From the NCBI GenBank assembly GCA_003439945.1, contig QVRM01005211.1:164001-228000 (forward strand): 64,000 nucleotides of DNA. Reading direction: 5' to 3'. The stretch is from Dermanyssus gallinae (taxonomy: Eukaryota; Arthropoda; Arachnida; Mesostigmata; Dermanyssidae). The position numbers and the translations under genes are program-made. The first letter of the stretch is position 1. Each line of letters starts with the position of its first letter. A model generated the notes under the pieces. The model worked only from the letters and a program-made list of their open reading frames with translations. It made no database searches and had not been told where the DNA came from. This document shows, piece after piece, positions 23,307 through 35,570 of the stretch.

Positions 23307-24164
23307 TTGTTACTCCAGGTGCTATGTAGGGCAATGCGAACTTTATCTAAACAACCTTAAAATGTACTGAACTACACTAACAATATCCCTCCAACCATTA
23401 ATACTATGATTGCGTACTAGCATTCAAAATTTTTTTTGTTTCTTGCAGACTGGCACGCTGTAAGTGAAGCGCCAACGAAAGTAACAACAAGACGTACAAC
23501 TACAACAACAAATCGAAGAGCAGCAGATACAACATAATTTTCAAATGTCGCAGACAAGACGCGGCTAAGCGCTCTCCAAGAGCTGGCAGCGCAGCAACGA
23601 CATACCGGCACCCTGCTCGATAGTATACGTTGTACAAAGTACATAAATAGTTCGAATATACGTCGGTCTAAGCGCAATTATAGCAGAACAGGTTTCTTTG
23701 AAGGGAGGGAAAGAGGGAGGCATGGGCAGTGATGACGCAGGAGCGCTGACCGCACCCGCAGAAAAACTCAAATTAAGGAGACACTTGCTAGCGGCAGCGC
23801 TACGTTCGATGCACATCCCCTGTATTAAGGAGCCCCAACGCCTCACGCGTATAGGCGAACGTAGATGAGATGACACTAGTACTCTACTGAACCGGCGGAA
23901 AAGCCCTGATGTGGGATGGTACGGTTATGGACACTCCGGCACACTCTAACGTTTGCGCCGGCGTCACTGCAGCCTGGTGGAAAGCACGACAAACAATGAG
24001 ACTGCCTTTAAGGCTCACTGTGCTTCCTCCACCAGTAGGCGTTTAAAACCATAGACCGCATTTATCTAAGCCTTTAGCCAGCGTCTAAGTGGATAAACAC
24101 TAAACGGCTGGGTAGACACAAGCCTGACGTCATTCAAAAACCTGCAACCAATTACATTTGAATT
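22936..24164. other. Sequence between retroelement copies B and C
   Basis: Contains (TA)n at 23253-23302. A minus-strand frame of 103 codons (23565-23876) begins at GTG and matches no family. The palm region of copy C may have decayed in 23.9-24.16 kb, but no catalytic motif could be read. Confidence 0.45.
23253..23302. repeat. (TA)n microsatellite preceded by AACAACAAAGCA
   Basis: About 50 bases of alternating AT. On the left it is preceded by TTACTCAG (23234-23241) and AACAACAAAGC, and on the right TTACTCCAG occurs at 23310-23318. This is an imperfect direct repeat like those around two other TA tracts in the window. Confidence 0.9.
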
Positions 24165-25460
24165 ACCTGCCTTCGCGTCTCCATGCTTTAAATAGTGCGC
24201 ATTCTTCTGCCAGCTGCCAGGTTGATTCCTGACCACAGATTGGAGTTTCGAGGAGCGCCAATTTTTCACTACTCTATTGACTTATCTTTAACTGAATAAG
24301 GCTCTGACCTTGTACGCTGGTGCTCCCGACTGCGACTCTTGGACGTTTACCCAGCCCAGCAGGATCTGCTTCAATCGTTCGACGAAACCTTGCGAAGTAC
24401 CCCTTAGGGTATCTTAAACGTTCAGCTTAGGTAACCCTCATGGTTACAAGTTTTGCTCCCAGCGTCCGCAGGGGGGATTGGGGATTCACATGGCTTCGCA
24501 AATTACCATTTCTGCCTACCTCGGGTCTCTAAAAAATACCGAGACATTGGTGTCAGGGTTTGCACCATCAAATGCCTACACCAGCTTCATTTTCAGAATG
24601 AAACAAGCTCGCCGCTACTATGCAGAAAAGTGGAGTTTACTGCCTGAACGCATTTCACAATCGGCTTTGGACTTGCAGTTAGTAAAGTTGATTCTGGAGC
24701 GGTTGATGATCCAGGCGAACAACATTAAGAAGCAGGCGCGACTGAGAGCCGCGATCGATCAATGGGCGGCAAATGGCTTCAGGTCATTTCCTCACCGCAG
24801 CTGGGGACGATGCCGGATAATACCACACTGCGCATCGTCTCCGGCCTGCGTTTGAGGAAATCAGTCTGCTTCGCACGTAGCACCTGTGCAAGATGTGACC
24901 AACCGGTATCTTTTACAAGTGAGCGTGCTCTGGCTTGCAAGAGGAGCGCCGGTAGCTTCTCAAGGCATTCGGCTTTGACCGATGTAAAACACTGGGCAAT
25001 GCAGTCAGCCCACATACCTACAGTCAAAGAGCCGGTCGGTCTGTCAGCCAACAGCCAACCGCGTCCGGACGGCCTGACTCTAGTTCCAAGGAGTAAAGAT
25101 CGCTGCCTCGTGTACGACGTCACCGTGTCTTGCACGTCGGCCGCTTCGTGTGCCCGCCATACCAGCTGTGAGGCCGGAGCAGCCGCTCGCCTTCCTGAAG
25201 ATCGCAATTTGTTAAAATATCGTGAACTGGAGCAAACTTTATCGTTCAATCAATTGCCTTTAAGACATTAGGCCCAATGGAAAAAAATCTCAAAGAGCTT
25301 TCTGACGGAGCTGGAATCCAGAGTCGCTGCGTCAACCGGCGATAGGAGGGCATGTCAGTTTTTGCTACAAAGGATATCGGCTGAAATTCAACACGGAAAC
25401 GCTGCGTCGATATTTGGCTCATTGCCCACAGCCTCCTCTCTACCGTAGCCACTAACTAAA
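24165..25460 (+). pseudogene. RLE-type non-LTR retrotransposon, best-preserved 3' part, copy C
   Basis: A plus-strand series of frames covers the region after the polymerase palm through the C-terminus. At about 24230-24260 EFRGAPIF corresponds to the 'LLGAPI' thumb motif. SFDETLRS and ASAGGIG follow near 24380-24480. From 24478 to 24855 and, in another frame, from 24762 to 25271 come PQLGTMPDNTTLRIVSGLRL, a damaged knuckle (CARC...ALAC, with the expected His missing), RHSALTDV, EPVGL and RPDGLTLVP, then CLVYDVTV. RPD...DVTV is the core of the restriction-like endonuclease of R2-type LINEs, which cleaves the target site. After a stop at 25269-25271 the frame continues to 25460 as an amphipathic C-terminal segment containing QRISAEIQHGNAA. 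The 169-codon frame is the longest element frame in the window. Frameshifts and stops make it inactive. Confidence 0.75.
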
Positions 25461-25595
25461 GGACACAAATAAATTCTAGACAACAAAAAAAATCCCTTTT
25501 AATGACCTGCACTATTAATAAGATTTGGGCAATTCGTCGACAAAATGAGTTAATTAAGCACACTAATAGATAAAGAAAAACTAAATAACTTCAAT

Positions 25596-25621
25596 AACTC
25601 GCAGGTTATCGTCTGCGAGTT
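25596..25621. other. 9-bp inverted repeat
   Basis: AACTCGCAG and CTGCGAGTT form perfect arms around an 8-base loop, about 140 bases beyond the end of retroelement copy C. It could be part of that element's 3' region or chance. Confidence 0.8.
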
Positions 25622-25789
25622 CGAAAATCGAAAGCGCCAGCAGCAAAGGGGTAAGCACTTGCGTCCGTTTTTCATCGGTTCACCGCTTTCAGGGACACTA
25701 CACTTAACAATTTCGCGACGTGTTTGAATTGCCTTGTGCTTACATTAAAGAGCCAAATAACCTTCCGCTTTTTTACATTTTTATATGTT

Positions 25790-25841
25790 ATCTCATTACA
25801 GCAGTTAGTATATATATCTCATTACAGCAGTTAGTATATAT
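25790..25841. repeat. Two-copy 26-bp tandem duplication
   Basis: The 26 bases at 25790-25815 are repeated exactly at 25816-25841. Each unit begins ATCTCATTACAGCAG and ends in a short TA run. Confidence 0.93.
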
Positions 25842-27654
25842 ACAATATGAGCCGACTTCAGGTAGCAGGAAACTGAAGCTCCCGCATACATAATAACTTA
25901 GCACGTCCTAAAACCTAGGAGCACATCGGCCAGTGGTACCCCTGTCAGACTGTAGCAGCACCCGGTCAGTAGTGGTCAATGCTGCTATAGCACCATTTCT
26001 CCTCGTAATACACTCTTTGCTTTTCCTCCTCCTTGCCAAGACAGGCTCGATCCCTGGAGCAGACAGGGCACCTTCGTTAGTGAAACCTTTATTGACTCTA
26101 CTTATTCTGCACGGTAAGCAGCCATATCATTGCATTTAGCGACCAGCGGAGTATCTCCACAGCTTTGTCAATTTCTTCTATGACAATAGACCAAGCTTAA
26201 ATAACATTTTGACTTGGTTTTGTGAGGAGGAACCGAAGTATACAACCTGTACTTGAACGCCTCGCTGGAATATACAGTCCCGTCATCGATAGCTTTGTGT
26301 ACCCTTTGCGCAATAGCGTCACGAAAGAGGCATTGAGGTTGATTGAATGCTTTCGTGCGTATGGCGCCGAGTTGCTCGTTTAGTTTTCAAGTTGCCAGGC
26401 AGTGCTTTTGTTGACCACCAGCTTACATTCACCGCTTGACTGATTAGCAACACCAGTTACGTCAACACAGCCAACACCATCATTTCTGCCCGCAGAAACA
26501 TTAACATCAACAATCTCTGGAAACCGCATGTCCACTAAATCTTCATCTACTATTGGCGACAAAACATTGACCATGGACGAGTGATATGAGACGATGACTG
26601 TGGGAACCGACGACTAGAAACGATGAAACGCAGTGCAAGTTAAAGACAAATCATCCGATACAGCTGACTAAGATGATATCAATATAAAGTACACTGAAGC
26701 ATTATTAGGAGCGGACGGTTAGTTCGAGTTATAAATTGATTACCAAGAATAGAAGAAGATCACCATTCCGATAGTAGAGTTTAATACTTAAAACGCCATA
26801 CTATTGTTGCACTCTTATCGAGCATAGAATTATGTAAATTTGTAGCTTATATATATAACCATACATATGCGCACCTCAAATTGTAAGCTGCGCTCTCTAA
26901 TCAAAAACACAACGTGTAAATGCCTAAGTATGTATATAAGGAAAACTGCACGAATGTGTTCGTTTCTTTTGGGCCTAACTACGTTGCTAGAGTTTGTCTT
27001 TATCAGAGGAGAGACTTAACGGATAAACAAAGGGCTCAGAGACGACCTCTGTGACGCCGATCTAATTTGAGAACCGTCATTCCAGAGAGCACGTACAGTG
27101 CCGAATATTGTAGACAATATTCTAGTAACAAACTTAGAAAGCGAAATATTGTCGACAAATCTAGACAATGTTCCAATATCACGCAATCTCAATTAAGCTA
27201 TCGAATAAACTATCGAAGAGCACATATCGGTATCGCTCAACGTCCTGCACTCCTGGTGTTACGCCGAGACCTAACTAAATCGTTGCATTGACTTGTATAA
27301 GAAGGTGCGCTTAGAAATCAAATCTATTTGTATATTCGATAGAAGTTGTAGAAAGACGTTTTGAGTTATTGTATTCCTCAGCTAACACATTAAAAGGTGT
27401 TAAATTCACAATTGTTGTCACGGTCCTGTAATTACGACGATCGGCATGATTAACATGGCCCTTCGTGTATTTGCATTTTCAGACCAGAGTTAGTTGTTTA
27501 CAAGTAAATTATTCTGCTACTCTGAAAGATTCCTTGAAGGCTGTAGGCGGCCATAATTGTTTCGCAGTTATATTTTTCTATGTTAATAAGAGAGTATATA
27601 TTATTATATAATAAGTAAGACGAATATAGCTATATATTTATTTCTATTCAAGAT

Positions 27655-28080
27655 TCAAGATTCAAAACGTGGTTTATTAAAGGAACTGCATAATACAATG
27701 CTTTAGTTCTCATTAAAAAATATATAGGTAATAATTAAAAAATAGAAGATAAATGGTTAACTCTCAGTCATAAACAGCCACAAAATAAGTCAATTATGGA
27801 GTATCATAAATCATAAACACAACACAAAATAACATGTGTGCCTCAACTATGTCGAAATGTGTTGGTGAGTAGCCATTTCTGGACCATCTGTGTAAAACAA
27901 TGCAAGCTATTTTTCTAGTGTAGATTTTTTAATAAATAATATACACCGGATCAAACTGATAAAAACTCCTCCAAGTTCGTGTCCAGCTTAGCAGAGCTCC
28001 ATGCGCGGAGGCGGCATTGCCCCTCTGAATGTACACTGATTAGTCTATACTTACAACATTAGTCAGAATACTATCATACA
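27655..28080 (-). mobile_element. Possible CR1-like LINE 3' end
   Basis: Read on the minus strand, the sequence ends AATAAACCACGTTTTGAATC followed by TTGAATCTTGAATAG, i.e. an AATAAA-type signal plus 8-base terminal repeats, a typical CR1/L2-type tail. Further upstream on the same strand a frame gives WSSAKLDTNLEEFLSV, reminiscent of the 'WN.LP..VV.A.SL..F' C-terminus of CR1-type reverse transcriptases. Both signals are short, so this is tentative. Confidence 0.4.
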
Positions 28081-28093
28081 TCCAGTTAATAAT

Positions 28094-28096
<3 letters not shown>

Positions 28097-28164
<68 letters not shown>
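28097..28164. repeat. (TA)n microsatellite, long
   Basis: About 68 bases of uninterrupted alternating AT. Confidence 0.98.
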
Positions 28165-28166
<2 letters not shown>

Positions 28167-28434
28167 TATCTGTTTCTGGGCAGCTACAGGGTTGTAAACT
28201 GGGTAGAACTCCCCGGGTCCTTATGTGCTTAACGCTACTTATGTGTTTCTACTTTTTGTTAACAGGAAGCATTGTCTGACAAAAACTAACATTGTCTGTT
28301 TTTCAGATGGAAACTTCTCATTTGCTTGCGTTGATACGTAGGTGACGTAGCATCTATATATAGAGAAAGCAGACTAAAGCGTTTGTACTAGTAAGGCGTG
28401 TAGTTGTCGTGGTGGAAAAAACAGTCCTCACTAT

Positions 28435-28455
28435 TATCATCATCATCATCATCAT
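28435..28455. repeat. (ATC)n trinucleotide repeat
   Basis: Seven consecutive ATC units. Confidence 0.96.
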
Positions 28456-29377
28456 AATTTTAATCGTCATGGTTCTCGTCGTGGTAGTTGTGGGCTAAAC
28501 AGCTTGAAGGGTAAGGCCAATTTTGAGTTCTACCGACTTGGTCAGTTAGCAACCCCCTATTTGGCTATACAGTGGCCAGTAATGTGCATTTGAATGCACG
28601 CTTATGTATGTGCGTGTGTCAGTCAAGTGTCAGTGAGTATGTGTAAATGTATGCGACCGACCCAGAAAGCTCCTCACAAGGGAAATGGTCGTCCCATATT
28701 GTCAGAGTCCTGTCAATCTGGCTGCCGTCAGCGACCCCAGAACGTCGGGCCCGTCTGAGACGACGGACGTAGCCTCCTTCACCTACTTATCTGAGAATTT
28801 TCCCACATTGTCGGTTTTCCCTGGCAACTCCCCGCAACGATGCCTTTGTTTTCGGCCGACTCAAATGTTTTCAGCGTTGCAACGGCGGCGCCAGCAGTAA
28901 CAGCAGCACCGTTACCAGCTGCAGCCGTTGACCTATGATGTGCGTAGAAGATGAAGCCGAACTTAGTTAAACCAGTTGGCGCACTGCCGTTGGGAACCCG
29001 CTTCGCTTGCTGGGATCGGCTCTCTGTTGATCGTCTCCCCGCACAGTGTCTACGATGTAGGACATCATACCTACTTATCACCCGCGCTAACAGCGGTTCA
29101 GCCTATGTCTATTCTTACTTCCTTTCGTGGAGGAACTTCGGGAGTCCGGCGCGTCTTTTGCCGCCAGCGCGAAGCTAAATAGCACGGTGTCTGTGCTTGT
29201 TTTCATTTAATAGTGGAGGTAAGCGTTATTGCCGCCATTGTCTTTGCTATTTTGGTGTTGTTTTTATTGCGGCAGTATTTCGTTGTTGGTATCGTTATTG
29301 TGATCCATGTTGTTGTTTTTGCCATTGTTGCTGCGTTCCTGTTGTCTTTGCCAACAGCCGCATATGTCTGTCTTTCG

Positions 29378-29466
29378 CTTTGCTGTTGTTTTTATTGTTG
29401 TTGTTGCTGCTGCTGCTGTTGTCGTCTACGTCTTTGTTGTTACTTTTGCTCATTGTTGTTGCTGCT
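29378..29466. repeat. GTT/GCT imperfect trinucleotide repeat
   Basis: Alternating blocks of GTT and GCT units broken by GTC and TTT. Confidence 0.92.
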
Positions 29467-29520
29467 TCTATTGATGCTGCTAACAAAGCTTGAATCAGAT
29501 ACTGTCGTCTGTATTGCGGC

Positions 29521-29662
29521 GTAGTCTAGGGGGTCAGTGCGCTAGTCATGGCTGTCATCTACCGAGGTGTCACCAGTTCGATCCCTGTTGCTGATCAAAT
29601 ATTTCCTGAGCGATGCTTAGTGAGAATAGACGTAAAACCATACCGCTGAGAGTCAGCGGCCA
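29521..29662 (+). mobile_element. tRNA-derived SINE, copy 1 (diverged)
   Basis: TAGTCTAGGGGG at 29522-29533 fits the RNA polymerase III A-box consensus (TRGYNNARNNGG), and AGTTCGATCCC at 29575-29585 fits the B box. The spacing of about 40 bases is tRNA-like. Beyond the tRNA-like head the sequence shares ATAGACGT...GAGAGTCAGC with the SINE copies at 43.96 and 63.48 kb, ending in the stem-loop CCGCTGA-GAG-TCAGCGG (29646-29662). No clean target-site duplication was found, so the ends are approximate. Confidence 0.65.
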
Positions 29663-31334
29663 TGCTTTCACAAGTACTCTTAAGGAAACCTTAGATATTT
29701 TAACATATCCGGCTCTCGGTTAATTAAACATATGCCTCACGGCGATTTTAAGCTCGTAGGTATATAAAAAATAAAATATATACAAGCATTTGCAATAAAA
29801 AAAAGTGCTGTTTAGCGGTTATCAGAGCTTTTGCGCCATTTAGTACTAAAAGTTTTGCCTCTACCCTCATAAAAGCACTCGCGCATGTTTACAAACCTAA
29901 AAAATATTAAAGGAAAATATAATTTTGTTGCTGAGAAAGCACCAAATCCTGTTAAAAGCATGAAACGCTTTGTTCGAGGCTACCTAGCAGAACCAAACAA
30001 TCACAGCGACAGAATGCCAGCGCAAAGAAAGTATTTAACAACCAGCTCTTACTTCCTGAAAGATATTGGGGGACGCTATGACACAAGAAGGTAACGCAAG
30101 GGTACATATGATTTAGTATTGTGAAGCTTGTATCAAATACATGTGGAAAACGGTGGCCTTTGCCGCAGCGTTCTGTCTTTCTCTATAATTCCGGTAGAAG
30201 CATCTGCATTCTGAAATTAATCGGAATATCCCAAAATCGTTTCTTCTTGCCAATTTAGTTATTTTTTTCTCTTGCGCAAGCCTCCGGATTCTTGAAGCTT
30301 ACTCTTACACTAATTTAAAAGCAAATCATTAGAGTTAATGGCAGATCTTCATCTGTCAAATGCTGGCGTTAAGCATGGTGAAGTCTGGCCTTCTTAATGA
30401 ATCAATCTAAAAAAATTCTGCGCATTTTCGATGACAGTTTATGTGACCTAGTTAGCTTAAACTGATGAAACCTTTGATGGGTTACCAATTATGACTGGGA
30501 CAATAAGAATCTTCATAAATTTTGCCTCCGGCAAATATAAGCGAGCTTAACGTGGCAAATCCAAAATAAGCGCAGATAATTGCTCGAATGTAATCATATC
30601 ATTTTTACCACACAATATTTAATCAATTATTTGAATGTGGACGGATATGACTGCATTTTGTTGGCTGCACATGCAATTAATTATTGCGCCACCGGTCCTG
30701 AAAACACGTGATGCTGTCTGTATATCCTGTAACCTGGAAAAATTAACTTCATCTTTATTACACAAATGTGTGAATGGGTGTATCACAATTTGCTGACATC
30801 CACAAACCAACTGTAAATGTATTCCTGGCTAATGTATACCACCATATTTTGTAGTAATTAGAGTACTCCTTGTTCTGGAAACGAACAAAAATGATTTTGA
30901 AAATCTCCTACAAGCGTAGTTTTCTACACCAAAACATAAATATGAAAAGTGATGTTTAAGGCCGCATGAGGCAGTGTTAGTAAGATTTTACGGGCAACGA
31001 AGCAAATGGTGAGAAGTTTTTAATGGTTTCCCTTATTATTCTAATAATTTAATAACATTTGCTTCAATGCAGTTTAGGCTGATGCGATTTGTTTGAAAAT
31101 GCTCGTGGGATGGCCCCATAGCGATCAAACGTGTTAAATCTTCAAATGATAAATTACGAAACGTCTATGGTAGCGTGTGTTAATTTTGTGTTTATGTTTA
31201 CACGAAATATCTTCACATAGGATTCTCTTTTATTTTTTCACCCCTGCGCGTTTTCCAAATAGAAGTATCATTCGCGCCTTTGATTTACACAATTTAGCCA
31301 TAGGATGGATGGTAAATACTTTCATATTCAAAAT

Positions 31335-31359
31335 TATATATATATATATATATATATAT
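31335..31359. repeat. (TA)n microsatellite
   Basis: Alternating TA of about 25 bases. Confidence 0.96.
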
Positions 31360-32022
31360 TTTAATTGGAAAAGTATATACTCACGATTCAGCAGCATTCG
31401 ATACACTACTTTTTAAGAATGGTAATTTTTTTCAAACACTGGCCTTACTTCACAAAACATGACAACAAAATGAAATGCAATTGAGAAACCCAATACACCG
31501 GCGTGTTCGGAGGGAGATTCTATTTCTTGAAGTACATTCATGGAAAGCAAGATTGGAAACGAACTAGTCGCATTCAGGAACATTTGCAAAACTCAAGATT
31601 CTGTGATGTCTTATGTTTAAACTCTCACGCTCAATACTTTCGACGTTTGCCATTGCGCTCATAAAATACGCACATTCCAGAGAATGCGCATTTCATGGGG
31701 ATCATTGTCGTACAAAATCGATGGTGGTTCGATTTGTGATATGATTACCGCAAACCGTCTTTCTCCCCCCCCCCTCTATGTCGGACTCTGAGTGTCGATA
31801 AAGCAATGGAGCTAAAGATAAAATGAGATCGCTACATGAAATCAGTTAAATCAATTATGCGGGACACATGCATATAATGCCTGGTTCACTTAAGAATACC
31901 TCCATACGCAAAACAAAAAGCAATACGCACAACTCAACCTATTTGGAATAATTCGTGCGACATTGGGAATTATAGTGCAGGACACTCCAAATATAGTGGC
32001 CTCTGTCAACAGCGTTACTGGT

Positions 32023-32045
32023 TATATATATATAATATATATATT
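32023..32045. repeat. Short interrupted (TA)n tract
   Basis: Alternating TA with one AA phase slip. Confidence 0.93.
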
Positions 32046-33395
32046 AAAAATTTATTGGCTAGTAGTGGCTCACCAAGTGCGCTGTTTGTTGATCCTGTGC
32101 GAGACCCATACATTGTCACGTTTCGCGCATTCACGGCCAGTTAGGTGCAAATAAAGAGCTCTCCGTGGAGGAGTTGGACAGCATCTTTGTGTATTACAAT
32201 TGATAAGACTAGCTATTTTCATCCTGTAGTACCGTAATTAGGCCGCCGGTCCGTCCATGGTCGATCCTGTCGCGTTAAAAATTCAATAGGACTTGGCACT
32301 AACAAACCAACCGCATGGTGGTGACGGCTCGCAACACAGTACAAGGCTCGTAGGTAGATGGCACAAACTCCTTGCCGCCGGAAAGATTGAAGTGGAGCTC
32401 GCTAACCAAGAATTTTCCTGACGGTCCTGTGTGGTATTAGCCTTATTCAGGTATCGGGTTTTCGTCGTAGTTAGCTGCATTTTCTTGGCTATTTTACTAT
32501 ACTGTTGAGGCTGCCTGCACCATCAGAAATGAACTTCCACATGAGATTTTTATTGTTACCCAGCGGCGACAAAAGGTCGCAATTCATGAGAATGTTATTG
32601 CATCGGTATACGCATGGCCCTGCCAAAAGTTAAGTTAGCGCAAATTCACTCATTCCTATTTAGCTAATGTACTGGTGCTTGCATTTGTAGCAATGCAAAC
32701 TGTTTTAGAAGCATTCTAACTAACCGTCAGTCTTACGGACGTCTTATTGGAACGGAGTTTCCATAAATGTTTTGCTATTGTTTATATTGTTCATGTTGCC
32801 ATGCCAGTATTCGTCGTGGTGGTGGTCGCTTCTCTTTATTGCTGCTGTTCTTGTCGTGGTTGCTACTAGTCTAGGCACGTGTTGCTTGCTATGTTTAAAT
32901 GAGCGTGTCTGATGGTGATCTGTCGTGAGGTGGTCAAGATGCAAAGGGTTGATGATGGCGGCTCTATACCACAGAGTCACAGCCACAAGCACCGCTTTCA
33001 CTTACAGGGCCGTTTCAATTATGTTTGCACAATTCGTAACAGTACCAACAACAACAACAACAATGAAAACAGCGCGTAAAGAAGGGAAGCGCTCAAAGCA
33101 ACCATTTATCTCAAGAGTGAGCTGGTAGTCAATTGAAGTAGACACGACTTAGAACAAGCTTTGTATGTGTGGTCTCGCGCATAAGAAAGTAAAACTTCAC
33201 TGAGTTACAGAAATACAACAAAAGGCCACACGCACTGCTAGATCGAGGTTGACATTTTGTTCTTTTAATAGCAAAGCACGCTAGACCATAAAAGGACAAT
33301 CGAAGCTATTCTCTTTTTTTGTGAAGCATAAACATGGGAAGTAATCACTTTAGGATAAGCGTGTTGAACAACGCGTATGTATACCAACAATATAC

Positions 33396-33401
<6 letters not shown>

Positions 33402-33438
<37 letters not shown>
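33402..33438. repeat. (TA)n microsatellite
   Basis: About 37 bases of alternating TA following TATACATATAC. Confidence 0.97.
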
Positions 33439-33445
<7 letters not shown>

Positions 33446-34328
33446 TATTTATAGCCTCGTGGATAATGGGCACATAAAGCTGTCTATTTAAGCGTCCCGT
33501 GTCTGGTCATGATTGTAATTTGAAATTCACTTGTGAGCTTTTAGCAACTCTAGAAAAACATTGTCAAATCTAGGAAAGCATGATAACGTTAAAGCGCTTC
33601 TAACGTGCACACACGCTTACATGTATACGCAGATACATACGCATGTTTCTGCATGTGTATGTATCTAATTGACATTATAGAAAATTGACTGCTTTATTTC
33701 AAGTTGGTGTTCGTCGTCGTACGTTAACGGCATAGAAAAGCTTTACCTATGAGCTAGCATAGTTTCGTTCACTGGCTATACGTAAAAGTAGTTCTAAAAA
33801 CCGCAATGAGACATGTCAAGGTATTGGGCTAGCAAAGCCGCGATATATGTTTAAATCTGTATGTTGTACTCAACAATAACTATAACAAAACGTAACTTTT
33901 AAAAGAATCACGCTGCCACCACACTAATGAATGATCATTGTTATTGTTGATGTTATTGCTGTTCTCGCTGTTGCTGTAGAAGTAGCTGTTATTGTATGAG
34001 AAGACCGGCATCTGCAGTATCATCAATGATTGCTTTTTGCCAGGACGTTTACGTCGCAGGTGACTATTGCTGTGTAACCATCGTCCAGTACTCAGATTGC
34101 AATGCTAAACTTCCACTGTGCTCTTACTACTTGCTATTGCTGAGCGTTGCTATTGTTGTTGTTGCTGCTGCTGCTGCCAATGTTGTAACTGTCGCAGTAT
34201 TGTGATTGATACTCAATGATGACGAAGGCGCGTTCGGAGGCTTGACTCGGCCAGCGCCGTTATTGCGGTCCCTGTCACACGACTGAAGGTCACTTGTTAA
34301 ACAGAAAAGAGAACAATTATGATTATAA

Positions 34329-34380
34329 TGATGATGATGATGATACTGCTGCTGCTGTTGCTGATGATGCTGATGCTGAT
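34329..34380. repeat. (ATG)n(GCT)n trinucleotide repeat
   Basis: ATG units followed by GCT units, then mixed GATGCT units. Confidence 0.93.
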
Positions 34381-34720
34381 GGCGGCCCTGATGAAGTTGT
34401 CTGGCAATTCCGACACCAAGCCGCGCACGTCTGTTTGTACGCTGCCACCGTTTGACGCACTTGGCCCGTTAGTTAGTTAGTTTGTTAACAGCGAGCAGTT
34501 AAGTGAGCGACTCATACAGCCCGTCAAGTCACTGAAGTCAGCCAGCCAGTCATCAGTTAGTCAATGATAAGACACTTAGTGAGTTAGACCAGCGTTAGTT
34601 GTCGTAGTCGTTGTGTTTAACGGTGTCACGATTATTGACCGATGTCCGCCAGGAGTCAAACGAGGACAATCACGCCAATTGTGCCGATAATTCTGCTCAA
34701 CCGAACTGCATTGCAGCCAA

Positions 34721-34815
34721 AACAGCAACAACAGTAGCAGTAAAAAACAACAACAAAACCAACAACAACGACAAAACACCAACAACAGGAACTGCACCCG
34801 CAGAAGCAACAACAG
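34721..34815. repeat. (CAA)n imperfect trinucleotide repeat
   Basis: CAA units with AAC, CCA and GCA interruptions over about 95 bases. Confidence 0.9.
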
Positions 34816-35130
34816 CCTCTCAAAGCTCTAACTGAGTAACTTGCAGTTGACCGATTGGCCCTTTTATGGGCAGCGGGAGGGACGGCGAACAAACGGGCCG
34901 ACGAGCAAACAGGCATGCAGACACGGACAGATACGGAGACAGACCGTTGTCCTTGTTCAGAGGCAGCTCAACCATCGTCACGGTACATCGACGCCTTCAA
35001 CTTCAACGAAGCCAGCAACAAACGTAAGAAGTCATCAGCTCGCTTCGTCCTGCTGTTCGACGGGCGACGGCCATATTGATGTTGCTACCGGCGTTTTTGA
35101 TATTGTCTTGATATATTTGTGTTGTTAATC

Positions 35131-35225
35131 TCGTCGTCGTTGTTGTTGTTGTTGTGGTGGGGGTGTTGTTGTTATTAGTGCTACTGTTGTTGTTGATGAT
35201 ATTCTTATTGTTTCTGCTGTTGTTG
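35131..35225. repeat. (GTT)n imperfect trinucleotide repeat
   Basis: Four GTC-type units, then GTT units with GTG, ATT and ATG interruptions. Confidence 0.92.
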
Positions 35226-35570
35226 TCATTGACGCCATCACGATTTTCGCTGTCAGGAGGACAATGAGAGATGGATAAGTCGAGCAAACAAATATGTGAC
35301 CTTCGGCTAGACGCAGAAAATACGAACGGCAAACCAATGATGGACACACCAATTCGACTGACACAAAACAACCGCTCCCAAAACTTAGTTGAACACGGTG
35401 CATTTATTCGTGCGTACATCTGAATGCGCATGATGCAAATAGAAATAGTTGTCGTCGTCGTTCTTAGATGTTCCGGCCAACGGTTTACTCTGGTTTACCG
35501 TAATGGTATGGAAATTGTTTATCTTAATGATAGTAATGGGTCACCAGTACGATTATTAACTCTTTTTTAA

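Larger units (their letters stand above)
25461..27640. other. AT-rich region without an assigned gene
   Basis: Holds a small hairpin (25596-25621), a 26-bp tandem duplication (25790-25841) and several frames of 60-75 codons. A region of moderate GC at 25.9-26.6 kb is open on both strands in places but matches nothing known to me. Confidence 0.6.
28165..29520. other. GTT/GCT and ATC repeat belt
   Basis: Holds ATC repeats (28435-28455) and a GTT/GCT-rich stretch (29378-29466). Between 28680 and 29180 both strands are open for 70-100 codons with no family resemblance. The repeat-derived frames are Cys-, Val- or Leu-rich. Confidence 0.65.
29663..33990. other. AT-rich, mostly featureless region
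   Basis: Contains TA tracts at 31335-31359, 32023-32045 and 33402-33438 and a short CAA run at about 33045-33063. All frames are short, and no gene, RNA or transposon motif was recognised. Confidence 0.65.
33991..35450. other. Trinucleotide-repeat belt (GTT, ATG/GCT, CAA)
   Basis: GTT/GCT units lie at about 34150-34175, ATG then GCT units at 34329-34380, CAA units at 34721-34815 and GTT units at 35131-35225. CAA and GTT blocks lie within 400 bases of each other, so the repeat-bearing strand flips. Frames are Thr/Asn-rich or Val/Cys-rich accordingly. No gene is supportable. Confidence 0.7.

Noticed and set aside
23421..23460. An 11-bp microexon candidate between TTTGTTTCTTGCAG and GTAAGTG.
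   Set aside because: No partner exons or conserved frame. Without transcript data this is indistinguishable from chance.
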